Program-made: the position numbers and the translations under genes | Shown here: positions 50,618 to 59,903 of the stretch, piece by piece | How positions within the stretch are numbered: the stretch's first letter is position 1 | Layout of the letters: each line of letters starts with the position of its first letter | Assembly (NCBI RefSeq): GCF_014216315.1 | Contig: NZ_CP045702.1 | Span: forward strand, 5,518,001 to 5,582,000 | Direction: 5' to 3' | Source: Streptomyces finlayi | GTDB taxonomy: Bacteria; Actinomycetota; Actinomycetes; Streptomycetales; Streptomycetaceae | Length of the DNA stretch: 64,000 bases | The notes under the pieces: model-generated | What the model was told of the DNA's origin: nothing | The model's input: the letters and a program-made list of their open reading frames with translations, nothing else | Databases searched by the model: none

Positions 50618-51376
50618 ATGTTTCGAACTGCGCGCAGCGCCAACCCAGTTGACTGGTCGATTCGATTAGATTCGGTATCCAAAGTGTATGGCTCGGCAAA
50701 GAGCCCGGTGCAGGCCCTGGATGCCGTGAGCATCGAACTGCGGCGCGGCACCTTCACCGCCGTAATGGGACCGTCCGGTTCGGGTAAGAGCACATTTCTC
50801 AATTGCGCGGCAGGCTTGGACCGGCCAACTTCTGGGTCTGTTTGGCTGGGTGACGTCGAGTTGTCGAACCTCGACGAGATCCAGCTCACCGAGGTGCGAC
50901 GGGAGCGGATCGGCTTCATCTTCCAGGCCTACAATTTGCTGGGATCACTGACCGTCGAGGAGAACGTCTCACTTCCGCTGCGCCTCGCGGACCGGAAGAC
51001 CGACCGTGCGTTCCTGCGCGAGGTGCTCACCGCGGTCGGCCTCGGTGAGCACCTCAAGCGGCGGCCGAGCGAGCTCTCCGGCGGTCAGCAGCAGCGAGTC
51101 GCGGTCGCCCGCGCGCTGATCACCCGGCCCGACGCCGTGGTCGCGGACGAGCCGACCGGAGCGCTGGACTCCCGGTCCAGCAGACAGGTCCTGGAACTGT
51201 TGCGACACGTCGTGGACAACATGGGGCAGACGGTGCTGATGGTCACCCACGACCCGGTCGCGGCCTCGTACGCCGACTCGGTGGTGTTCCTGGCCGACGG
51301 CAGGCTCGCGGGCGAGATGCACAGCCCCACCTCGGAGCAGGTCGCGTCGCGCATGACGCACCTGGGCGAGTGGTGA
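50618..51376 (+). CDS. ABC transporter ATP-binding protein (MacB/LolD type)
   Basis: A 252-residue ATPase with Walker A GPSGSGKST, Q-loop FIFQAYNLLGS, signature LSGGQQQRVAVARAL, Walker B DAVVADEPTGALD and H-loop MVTHDP. It pairs with the FtsX-type permease encoded immediately downstream, overlapping by 7 bases. Leu17 is a TTA codon (50666-50668) within a 25-residue N-terminal extension before the first strand. The likely function is export of, or resistance to, the NRPS product. Confidence 0.93.
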   Translation: MFRTARSANPVDWSIRLDSVSKVYGSAKSPVQALDAVSIELRRGTFTAVMGPSGSGKSTFLNCAAGLDRPTSGSVWLGDVELSNLDEIQLTEVRRERIGFIFQAYNLLGSLTVEENVSLPLRLADRKTDRAFLREVLTAVGLGEHLKRRPSELSGGQQQRVAVARALITRPDAVVADEPTGALDSRSSRQVLELLRHVVDNMGQTVLMVTHDPVAASYADSVVFLADGRLAGEMHSPTSEQVASRMTHLGEW

Positions 51377-53979
51377 TCCGCCTCATTCGGCGACTGGTCC
51401 GCCTCGTGGTGCCGTACCGCAAGGACCTGTCGCTTGCGTGGAGCACGATCAAGGGGCGCAAAGGGGGGTTCATCGGTTCCTTCGTCGCGATCGCCGCGGG
51501 CTCGGCGGTGATCACCGCCTGCGGGATCCTGCTGATGTCCGGGCTCAACACCGGTGTGGTGCCTGAGCGGTACTCGGGCACGGCGGTAGCCATCGGCGGG
51601 GAGCAGTCGTACTGGCTGGACGAGAGCGCAGAGGTCCGCTACAGCGAGCGTGTCACGCTCCCCGCCGAGAAGGTCGACGCCGTGGCCGCCGTGCCCGGGG
51701 TCAAGTCCGCTGTCGGCGACGTCGACATCGACGTCAGCGTGCTGAACCAGGACGGCGAGGAGACGGGCGGCCCGGACGGTTTCCCGGTGTTCGGGCACGG
51801 CTGGTCCGGCGCGTCGCTCGGGCCTTTCTCGGTACGTGAGGGCAGTGCGCCCTCCGCGTCCGACGAAGCCGTGCTCGACGTGGACCTTGCCCGGCGCGCG
51901 GACCTGTCGGTCGGCTCGAAGGTAAGGATCGTGGTCGGCTCGATCCCCTCGACCTACCGTGTGGTGGGCCTCGCCGGCCCGCCGAAGGGCGGGCTGGACC
52001 GGCAGTCCGCAGTGTTCTTCACCGATGCCCGGGCGACCGAGCTGTCGGGCCGTCCGGGCCGGGTGGACGCCATCGGTGTGCGCGCCGAACCCGGCGTCAC
52101 CCCGGAGGCGCTGGCGGATCGGATCACGGCCGCAGTACCCCATGTGGTGGCACGCACCGGCACCGAACGCGGCGACGTGGAGTTCCTGGACGTGGGCGAT
52201 GCCCGCAGCATGGTGGTCGAGTCGTCGGCGTCGTTCGGCGGCACCATGGTGCTGATCGTGGTGTTCGTGGTGGCGACCACTCTCGGGCTGTCGGTGCAGC
52301 AGCGCAGGCGTGAACTGGCGCTGCTGCGCGCCATCGGCGCGACGCCCAAGCAGATCCACTGGATGATCGGCGCCGAGATGACCCTGGTGTCGTTGGCGGG
52401 TGCCCTGGTCGGTGCGATCCCCGGCATCCTGCTCGCCTTCGTGATGCGCGGCGTGTTCATCTTCGCCGACGCGATGCCGCCGGACTTCCGGATGGAAGTC
52501 GGGTGGCTGCCCTTCCTCGCCTCGCTGGTGCTCTGTATGGTCAGTGCCCGCCTCGGCGGGTGGCTGGTCGCGCGCCGGGTGGCCAGGACCAGCCCGGTCG
52601 AGGCGCTCGGGGACGCCGCCATCGAGCCCAAGAAGCTCGGCTGGGTCCGGTTGACCATCGGGTTCCTGCTCATCCCGCTCGGCCTGCTGCTGACCGTGAG
52701 CGATGTCGCGGTCTCGGGCGACTCGGTGGCCGACACCGCGGCGGCCGCGGTCCTGTTGTTCGTCGTGGCGCTCGGGTGCGTCGGGCCCTTGCTGCTCAGA
52801 GGCGCCATCCTGCTGTTCGGCTCGGTCCTGAACCGGCAGTCCAAGGCGCACGGTTTCCTCGCCCATGCCAACGCGCGGGCGAGCGTACGGCGGCTCAGTA
52901 CGGCCGCCACGCCGCTGGCCATGGGAGTGACGCTGGCCGCCGTGCAGGTGTTCGGAGCTTCCACGACGATCGCGGCGTCGCAGGAGCAGTTCGAGGACGG
53001 CCTCCGGGCCGACCGCGTGCTGACCGCGTCGTCCGGCGCCGGAGTGTCCCCGCAGGCCGTGGACGCCGTGCGCGGCACGCCCGGGGTCGCCGTGGTGACG
53101 CCGGTCGCGCGGATGCGGGTGCTGCTGACGTTTCCGTCCGAGGACAGCACCGCGACCAAGGTCTTCGCCGCCCAGGGTGTCGCGCCCGAACGGCTCTCCG
53201 ACACCATGGACCTCGAGGTGATCGAGGGTGACATCGCGAAGCTGAACGACGGGACGGTGGCGCTGAGCAGGGTTGTCGCGGAGACCGTCCGGGCGCACCG
53301 CGGGGAGACGGTCGACCTGCGGCTCGGCGACGGCACGGTGATCGAGCCACGGGTGGTGGCGATCTACGAGAGGGGCCTGGGCTTCGGGGACGTCACCCTC
53401 CCCAACGATCTCGTCGTCGCGCACACGACATCGCAGGTCAACAGCGCGGTGCTGATCAGGGCCGAGGACGGAACCGATGCGAAGTCGCTCGAGAGCGCGC
53501 TGCGGAACACCGTCGAGCGCTATCCGACGGTCGAGGTGGGCGACCGGGAGGCATTCCAGAACGCGCCCGGGTCCGGCAGTTCGGGCGACTGGGCGCTCAA
53601 CCTCCTGTTCCAGACCCTGCTTCTCGGCTACATCGCCATCGCCGTCGTGAACACACTGGTGATGGCGACGGCGGCGCGGGTGCGTGAGTTCGCCATGCTG
53701 CAACTCATCGGCGCCGGCCGTCAGCAGGTCCGCGCGATGATGAACGGCGAGGCCAGGATCGTGATCTTCTCGGCGCTGCTGTTCGGTCTGCTGGCGACGA
53801 TCCCGCCGCTCGTCGGCATCAGCAACTCGCTGGCGAAGTCGCCCGTTCCCAGCATTTCCCCCTTCGGCCTCATCGCGATCGTGGCGCTCACCGTCGCGCT
53901 CTCCTGGGGTTCGATCGCGATGGCCACCAAGTACGCCATGAGGCCCGCTCCGGTCGACGCGATCGGCGGGCGCGAGTGA
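51370..53979 (+). CDS. FtsX-like ABC transporter permease
   Basis: An 869-residue MacB/FtsX-type permease. It has an N-terminal membrane helix (GSAVITACGILLMSG), a large extracytoplasmic MacB-type domain, a three-helix FtsX domain (TMVLIVVFVVATTLGLSV onward), a further helix pair (LTIGFLLIPLGLLL), a second extracytoplasmic domain and a C-terminal FtsX domain (LLLGYIAIAVVNTLVMATAA onward). This two-repeat layout is common in single-chain actinobacterial permeases. The GTG start lies within the end of the ATPase gene, so the two are coupled. Confidence 0.92.
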   Translation: MVIRLIRRLVRLVVPYRKDLSLAWSTIKGRKGGFIGSFVAIAAGSAVITACGILLMSGLNTGVVPERYSGTAVAIGGEQSYWLDESAEVRYSERVTLPAEKVDAVAAVPGVKSAVGDVDIDVSVLNQDGEETGGPDGFPVFGHGWSGASLGPFSVREGSAPSASDEAVLDVDLARRADLSVGSKVRIVVGSIPSTYRVVGLAGPPKGGLDRQSAVFFTDARATELSGRPGRVDAIGVRAEPGVTPEALADRITAAVPHVVARTGTERGDVEFLDVGDARSMVVESSASFGGTMVLIVVFVVATTLGLSVQQRRRELALLRAIGATPKQIHWMIGAEMTLVSLAGALVGAIPGILLAFVMRGVFIFADAMPPDFRMEVGWLPFLASLVLCMVSARLGGWLVARRVARTSPVEALGDAAIEPKKLGWVRLTIGFLLIPLGLLLTVSDVAVSGDSVADTAAAAVLLFVVALGCVGPLLLRGAILLFGSVLNRQSKAHGFLAHANARASVRRLSTAATPLAMGVTLAAVQVFGASTTIAASQEQFEDGLRADRVLTASSGAGVSPQAVDAVRGTPGVAVVTPVARMRVLLTFPSEDSTATKVFAAQGVAPERLSDTMDLEVIEGDIAKLNDGTVALSRVVAETVRAHRGETVDLRLGDGTVIEPRVVAIYERGLGFGDVTLPNDLVVAHTTSQVNSAVLIRAEDGTDAKSLESALRNTVERYPTVEVGDREAFQNAPGSGSSGDWALNLLFQTLLLGYIAIAVVNTLVMATAARVREFAMLQLIGAGRQQVRAMMNGEARIVIFSALLFGLLATIPPLVGISNSLAKSPVPSISPFGLIAIVALTVALSWGSIAMATKYAMRPAPVDAIGGRE

Positions 53980-54018
53980 TCCGACCGATGGGCCGCTGAT
54001 ACCGCGGGAGCAAGCGAT

Positions 54019-54044
54019 GGCGCCGCCGGGCATCCGGCGGCGCC
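54019..54044 (+). terminator. Hairpin after the ABC permease gene
   Basis: GGCGCCGCCGG and CCGGCGGCGCC flank a 4-base loop, 40 bp past the permease stop. The following 220 bp before the NRPS gene hold nothing else recognisable apart from a ribosome-binding site and probable promoter. Confidence 0.65.
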
Positions 54045-54267
54045 GTCGGATCTCCGGGACCGGGCCTCGACAGGGTCCGGGCTGGTCCCGGCATGATCGG
54101 CGCTGCTCCGTGCGGGCGGCAGCGGTCCCCGGACTCACCTTGCCTGCTGACCGCCCTGTTTCGCCCTTCGCTCAAGTGCGTAGCTGGGGCGTGCCCCGTT
54201 GGAAAGACTTGGCGGCCGGCACGGCTTCCGCTGTGGAAGTGACGCCCAGACCGTAGAGGAAGGCCAC

Positions 54268-57200
54268 GTGACACACGAGGGGATTCCGGGAACAGGACCG
54301 GCAGTCGACCAGGCGTTGACCCGCTTTCCCACGGACCGTCCACGGGCGGTGGCGCTCGCCGAGGCCACGTCGACGCACCGGTTCACGCTCGACAGCGCGC
54401 TCACGTCGGGTCTGCGGCGACTCGCGGAAGCAGCCGGCGGCACGCTGTTCGGTGCGCTGGTCGCCGCCGGCCAGGTGCTGTCCGCGGTCTACGCGGGTCA
54501 GGACGAGGTGACCGCGACCGTCCGCGGGCGGTCCACCGAGGACGACGGCGCGCCGGTCGTACTGCACGCGACCGTCGACGGCAGGCTCCCGATCAAGAGC
54601 CTCTTCGGCGGGGTCCGTGACGCGGTGGGTGCTGCGACGCTGCCCGGTGAGTTCGCCGTCGCCGACGTGGTGCTCCGGTTCGCCGAAGTGGACGGCGGCC
54701 TCGAGGTGTGCGTCGACCACGACCCCGCCGCGTTCGACGCGGCGACCGTCGAGCGGATGGCCGAGGCGTTCCGCACTCTGGTGGAGGACGTGGTCGACAG
54801 ACCGGGGCGGCCGCTGTCCGAGATGCGGCTGGTGCCCGGCGACGAGCTGCGCCGCATGCTCATCGACTGGAACGAGACCGGACACGAGTTCCCGGCACAC
54901 CGCAGCCTGCCGGACATCTTCGCCGAGCAGGTGCGGCTCTCCCCGGACAGGACGGCCGTGCTGTGCGGCGATGAGCGGCTCACCTACGCCGAGCTGAACG
55001 AGCGGGCCAACCGGCTCGCCCACCGCCTGCTCGCCGAGGGCGTCGCCACGGAGTCACGGGTCGCGCTCCTGCTGGACCGGTCGTTGCACGCGGTCGTGTC
55101 CATCCTGGCCGTGCTGAAGGCCGGCGGCGTCTACGTCCCGCTGCACGCCTCCTACCCCGGGGACCGGATTCGCTTCGTGCTGGCCGATGTCGACGCCGCG
55201 CTGGTGCTGACGGACCGGGGCATGGCGGCCAAGGCCGCCGCGGCCGACGTCCCGGTGCTGGTGGTGGACGACGCGGCCACGACCGCGGGTCAGCCCGCCC
55301 ACGACCCCGAGCGGATTCCGGACGCTCGTCATTTGGCGTACATCATGTTCACCTCGGGTTCCACCGGGACCCCGAAGGGCGTCGCGGTCACCCACGCCGA
55401 TGTGGTCGCCCTGGCGTGGGACCACCGCTGGCGCGACGCGGCGCACCAGCGCGTCCTGTTCCACTCGTCGCACGCCTTCGACGCCTCGACCTACGAGCTG
55501 TGGGTACCGCTGCTGACCGGCGGTGAGATGGTCGTCGCGACGCAGGAGCCGACGCCCGCACTCATACGCGAGCTGATCGCCGAGCACGGCGTGACGGCGA
55601 TATTCCTCACCTCCGCACTGCTCCGCCTGTTCGCCGAGGAGGCGCCCGACTGTTTCGCCGGCGCGGCCACGGTGATCACAGGCGGCGAGGCGCCCTCGGC
55701 GGAGGCGCTGGAGCGGGTGATGACGCAGTGCCCCGGCACCCTGGTCGTCAACGCCTACGGACCGACCGAGGCCACCACCTACGCGCTGCTCCAGGAACTG
55801 TCCCTGGAGCAGGTGCGTTCCGGCGCGGTGCCGATCGGCCGGCCGACCGACAACACCCGGTTGTACGTGCTCGACGCGTGGCTGCGCCCGGTGCCTGTCG
55901 GCTCGGCGGGCGAGATGTACATCGCGGGCGACGGCCTGGCCCGCTGCTACTTCGGCCGGGCCGCACTGACCGCCGAGCGGTTCGTGGCCGACCCCTTCCG
56001 GGCGGGCGAGCGGCTCTACCGCACCGGCGACGTCGTCCGGTGGCGCGCCGACGGGACGATGGACTACCTGCGCCGGGCCGACAACCAGGTCAAGATCCGT
56101 GGCCTTCGTATCGAGATCGGCGAGATCGAGAGCGCGCTCACCGCGCTCGGCGGTGTCACCGACGCCGCGGTCGTCGTGCACGAGATTCGTGGCGCCCGGC
56201 ACCTGGTCGGCTACGTCGTGCCGGAACACGGCCACGAGGCCGATGTCGAGGCATGGCGCGACGGCCTGTCCGCGCGACTGCCGAGCTACGAGATTCCGTC
56301 CTGGTTCGTCCCCATGGACGTACTGCCCCTGTCCAACACCGGAAAGGTCGACCGCCGCGCGCTGCCGGCGCCGCAGGCCGACCTGCTCTCCACGGCGGAC
56401 CACGTCGAGCCGCGGACAGACACCGAGCGACTGCTGGCCCAGGTGTGGGCCGAGGTCTTCGGCGTCGAGCGCGTGAGCGTGACCGACAACTTCTTCGCGG
56501 TCGGCGGCGACTCCATCCTGGCCATCAAGGTCGTCTCCCGGGTACGGCTCCACGGCATTCGGCTGACCTCCAAGGACTTCTTCCTCACCCCGACCATCGA
56601 GGAACTGGCCGAGGCCGCCACCCGTGCGGACGGAGGCCCCTCCGACGCCCCGGCAAAGGGCCCGCTCGTCCACCTCACCGCCGCCGAGACCGAGCGCCTC
56701 GCCGAGGGCGGGACCGTCGAGGACGTCTACCCGCTGACCCCGATGCAGAGCGGGATGCTCTTCGACGCGCTGATGACCGGGGACACCGGTCTGCACCTGA
56801 TCCAGTTCGATCTGGTGCTCGACCACGTCGACGAACCGGATCTTCTCCGCCGGGCCTGGCAGCGGGTGGCGGAGCGGCTTCCCGTTCTGCGCACCGCGGT
56901 CGTCTGGGCCGACGTCAGCAGCCCGGTGCAGGTGGTGCGCGCCGACGCCACCCTGCCCGTGGCCCAGTACGACTGGCGCGAGCTGCCGGACTCCCAACGG
57001 CGGGAGCGGTGGGACACACTGCGCGCCGCGGACCGGGCAGCGGGGACGGACCTCGCCGCCGCACCACTGGCCAGGGTCGTGATCACCCGGCTCACCGACT
57101 CCAGCGTCCGCGTGCTGTGGTCCGTCCACCACATCGTGATGGACGGGTGGAGCGGTGCCGAACTGCTCGCCCAGGTGGCCGCCGACTACGCGCGGCTGCG

Positions 57201-59865
57201 CGACGGCGAGGGAGCGGCACCGCTGCCCCGGGTGCCGTTCCGGGACTACGTGCGGTGGCAGGGCGAGCAGGACCAGTCCGCGGTGGAGACGTATTGGCGT
57301 GGCGTGCTCGGCGACTTCACCGTGCCGACCCGGCTGCCCTACGACCGCCCGGCCGCGCCGGACTACCGGCCGCGTGCGACCGAGTGGGTGGAGGTGGACA
57401 TCGCCCCCGAGCTCTCCGCACGGCTCGGGGAGGTGGCCAAGCGGACGAAGCTGACCATGAGCACATTGCTGCAGGGCGCGTGGGCGCTGGTGCTCTCGCG
57501 CTACAGCGGAGGCCAGGACGTCTGCTTCGGCGGCACGGTGTCCGGCCGGACACCGGACCTCGCGGGCATCGACTCCATCGTCGGCATGCTGGTCAACACG
57601 CTGCCGGTCCGCACGAGGGTGGACAGCGGGCACAACCTGGTGTCCTGGCTGGCCGGGCTCCAGGAGGAGCAGGCCGGCGCCCGGGACTTCGAGGCCGTGT
57701 CGCTGACCCAGGCGCAGTCGTGGAGCGGACTCTCCTCCGGGGACAGCCTGTTCGACAGCATCATCGTCTTCGAGAACTATCCGTTCGACGAGCGGGCGTT
57801 CACCGCGCACGGTCTGGAACTCAGCCACTTCGACACCGAGGTCGGTGCAGGCGCCGCGCTCGGCGTCGTCGTACTCCCCGGTGACCGGCTCACCATGCGG
57901 CTGCACTACGACCCGGAGCTGTTCGAGGCGGACAGCGTGCGCCGCATGGCGGAATACCTGCGGACGCTGCTGGAGGCGTTCGCCGACGAACCCGGGCGGA
58001 CCCTCGGCGAGCTGCCGGCCCTCTCGCCCGCCGAGCACCGGGTGGTCATGGGCGAGGTGGCGGACACGGCCGCCGGTCACTCCATCGAGCACCACATACA
58101 CGAGTTGTTCGCCGAGCAGGCGCGGCTGCGCCCGGACGCGGTCGCGGTGGAACTCGACGACCAGCGACTGACCTACGCCGCGCTGGACGCACGGGCCAAT
58201 CAGCTGGCCCACTACCTCATCGAGCGGGGCGTCGGGAGCGACGTGCTGGTGGGCATCGCGATCGAGCGGAGCCTTGACCTGTTCGTCGCCATCCTCGGCA
58301 TCCTCAAGGCGGGCGGCGCATACGTGCCGCTGGACCCGGACTACCCGGCGGACCGGCTGGCTGTCACGCTGGCCGAGACCCGCCCGCCCGTGGTGCTGGC
58401 CCATGAGCGCGGCATCGACCGGTTCCCCCGAACCGATGCGGACCTGATGTTCCTGGACCGCGACCGGCCGGTCATCACCACCTACCCGGTCACCGGCCCC
58501 GAGCCCCGGGGCAGCGCCCGCGACCTCGCCTACGTCGTCTACACCTCGGGCTCGACCGGCCGGCCCAAGGGCGTCATGGTCGAACACCGCTCGCTCTACA
58601 ACACCGTGACCGCGGTGGTCGGGCCCTACGGGCTCACACCGAGCAGCCGGGTGTTTCAGCTGTGCTCCATGAGCTTCGACACCGGCGTACAGGACCTGTT
58701 CACCACCTGGGCCGCCGGCGGCACCATGGTCGTGCCGCGCCCCGACGTCGCGCGCAACGGTGCCTACCTGGTCGAGCACATGCTCGCGGGCGAGGTCACC
58801 ACGGCATCCATCCCCGTCACCGTCCTGTCGTCGCTCGACGCGGGTTCCCTGCCCGGGATGGACACCATCCGGGTCGGCGGCGACGTGGTCGTGCCCGAGC
58901 TGGCCGAAGCCTGGGCGCGCGACCACCGAGTGATCAACAACTACGGGCCGACCGAGGCAGGTGTGACGGTGAGCCTTTTCGAGGTCGAGCCGGGCGCGGG
59001 CCACCAGAGCGTGCCGCTGGGCAAGCCGCTCGCCAACACCCGGGCCTATGTGCTCGACGACCGGCTGTCCCCGGTACCGATCGGGGTGCCGGGCGAGCTG
59101 TACGTCGGCGGCGTGGGCATTGCACGGGGTTACATCGACAACCGGGCCAAGACCGCCGAGCGGTTCGTCGCCGACCCGTTCGGCCCTCCCGGGGCGCGGC
59201 TGTACCGGACCGGCGACGTCGTGCGATGGCGCCCGGACGGCATGCTGGACTTTGTCGGGCGAGCCGACGACCAGGTCAAGATCCGCGGGTTCCGGGTGGA
59301 GCCCGGCGAGATCGAGAACGTACTGCTGCGCCATGACGGGGTGGCCGAGGCCGCGGTGTCCGTGTGGCCGGACGACAAGGGCGACAAGCGACTCGTCGCC
59401 TACGTCGTGGGCCGGCCCACGACGCAGGCGACGACCGCGGAGGAGCTGCGCCGCCACCTCGGCGCCTCACTGCCCGACTACATGATCCCGTCCGCGATCG
59501 TCCTGCTGGAGCACATGCCGCTCAACCACAACGGCAAGCTCGACAGATCGGCGCTGCCCGCGCCGACCCGTCAGGACGGCGCGGGTGCCGAGTACGTCGC
59601 CCCGAGGGACCCGACCGAGGAGGCGCTGGCCCGGATCTGGTCGGAAGTGCTGGGCATCGAAAGGGTCGGCGCAGCGGACAACTTCTTCGCCCTCGGCGGG
59701 AACTCGATCAACAGCCTTCGCACCACCGCCAGGATGCGTACCGCCTTCGGCGTCGAGATCACCCCCCGGGACGTCTTCGAGCAGCCAACGGTCGCCGCCC
59801 TGGCCGCCACCATCCACGACCGGATCCTGGCCCGGGTGCTGGAGACGGCCGCAGTCCAGACCTGA
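54268..59865 (+). CDS. Nonribosomal peptide synthetase, two modules ((C remnant)-A-PCP-C-A-PCP)
   Basis: A 1,865-residue NRPS. Residues 1-200 resemble only the C-terminal lobe of a condensation domain and lack HHxxxDG. A1 (about 213-700) has FTSGSTGTPKG and NAYGPTEATTY; PCP1 has GGDS with Ser749; C2 has HHIVMDGWS from residue 954; A2 (about 1278-1735) has VVYTSGSTGRPKG and NNYGPTEAGVT; PCP2 has GGNS with Ser1813. By alignment to GrsA the specificity pockets read roughly D-A-Y-F-I-G-A-T-Y (A1) and D-T-Q-S-R-G-N-V-T (A2); I cannot assign either with confidence, though A1 looks hydrophobic. No MbtH gene is in the window. The GTG at 54268 follows GAGGAAGG. Confidence 0.93.
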   Translation: MTHEGIPGTGPAVDQALTRFPTDRPRAVALAEATSTHRFTLDSALTSGLRRLAEAAGGTLFGALVAAGQVLSAVYAGQDEVTATVRGRSTEDDGAPVVLHATVDGRLPIKSLFGGVRDAVGAATLPGEFAVADVVLRFAEVDGGLEVCVDHDPAAFDAATVERMAEAFRTLVEDVVDRPGRPLSEMRLVPGDELRRMLIDWNETGHEFPAHRSLPDIFAEQVRLSPDRTAVLCGDERLTYAELNERANRLAHRLLAEGVATESRVALLLDRSLHAVVSILAVLKAGGVYVPLHASYPGDRIRFVLADVDAALVLTDRGMAAKAAAADVPVLVVDDAATTAGQPAHDPERIPDARHLAYIMFTSGSTGTPKGVAVTHADVVALAWDHRWRDAAHQRVLFHSSHAFDASTYELWVPLLTGGEMVVATQEPTPALIRELIAEHGVTAIFLTSALLRLFAEEAPDCFAGAATVITGGEAPSAEALERVMTQCPGTLVVNAYGPTEATTYALLQELSLEQVRSGAVPIGRPTDNTRLYVLDAWLRPVPVGSAGEMYIAGDGLARCYFGRAALTAERFVADPFRAGERLYRTGDVVRWRADGTMDYLRRADNQVKIRGLRIEIGEIESALTALGGVTDAAVVVHEIRGARHLVGYVVPEHGHEADVEAWRDGLSARLPSYEIPSWFVPMDVLPLSNTGKVDRRALPAPQADLLSTADHVEPRTDTERLLAQVWAEVFGVERVSVTDNFFAVGGDSILAIKVVSRVRLHGIRLTSKDFFLTPTIEELAEAATRADGGPSDAPAKGPLVHLTAAETERLAEGGTVEDVYPLTPMQSGMLFDALMTGDTGLHLIQFDLVLDHVDEPDLLRRAWQRVAERLPVLRTAVVWADVSSPVQVVRADATLPVAQYDWRELPDSQRRERWDTLRAADRAAGTDLAAAPLARVVITRLTDSSVRVLWSVHHIVMDGWSGAELLAQVAADYARLRDGEGAAPLPRVPFRDYVRWQGEQDQSAVETYWRGVLGDFTVPTRLPYDRPAAPDYRPRATEWVEVDIAPELSARLGEVAKRTKLTMSTLLQGAWALVLSRYSGGQDVCFGGTVSGRTPDLAGIDSIVGMLVNTLPVRTRVDSGHNLVSWLAGLQEEQAGARDFEAVSLTQAQSWSGLSSGDSLFDSIIVFENYPFDERAFTAHGLELSHFDTEVGAGAALGVVVLPGDRLTMRLHYDPELFEADSVRRMAEYLRTLLEAFADEPGRTLGELPALSPAEHRVVMGEVADTAAGHSIEHHIHELFAEQARLRPDAVAVELDDQRLTYAALDARANQLAHYLIERGVGSDVLVGIAIERSLDLFVAILGILKAGGAYVPLDPDYPADRLAVTLAETRPPVVLAHERGIDRFPRTDADLMFLDRDRPVITTYPVTGPEPRGSARDLAYVVYTSGSTGRPKGVMVEHRSLYNTVTAVVGPYGLTPSSRVFQLCSMSFDTGVQDLFTTWAAGGTMVVPRPDVARNGAYLVEHMLAGEVTTASIPVTVLSSLDAGSLPGMDTIRVGGDVVVPELAEAWARDHRVINNYGPTEAGVTVSLFEVEPGAGHQSVPLGKPLANTRAYVLDDRLSPVPIGVPGELYVGGVGIARGYIDNRAKTAERFVADPFGPPGARLYRTGDVVRWRPDGMLDFVGRADDQVKIRGFRVEPGEIENVLLRHDGVAEAAVSVWPDDKGDKRLVAYVVGRPTTQATTAEELRRHLGASLPDYMIPSAIVLLEHMPLNHNGKLDRSALPAPTRQDGAGAEYVAPRDPTEEALARIWSEVLGIERVGAADNFFALGGNSINSLRTTARMRTAFGVEITPRDVFEQPTVAALAATIHDRILARVLETAAVQT

Positions 59866-59903
59866 CCGCGCCGGACCCGCACCTCTGAATGGGAGAGAAC
59901 AGC

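Noticed and set aside
55054..59457. 1,467-codon minus-strand frame inside the NRPS gene
   Set aside because: Antisense shadow of the NRPS; no start context or motifs.
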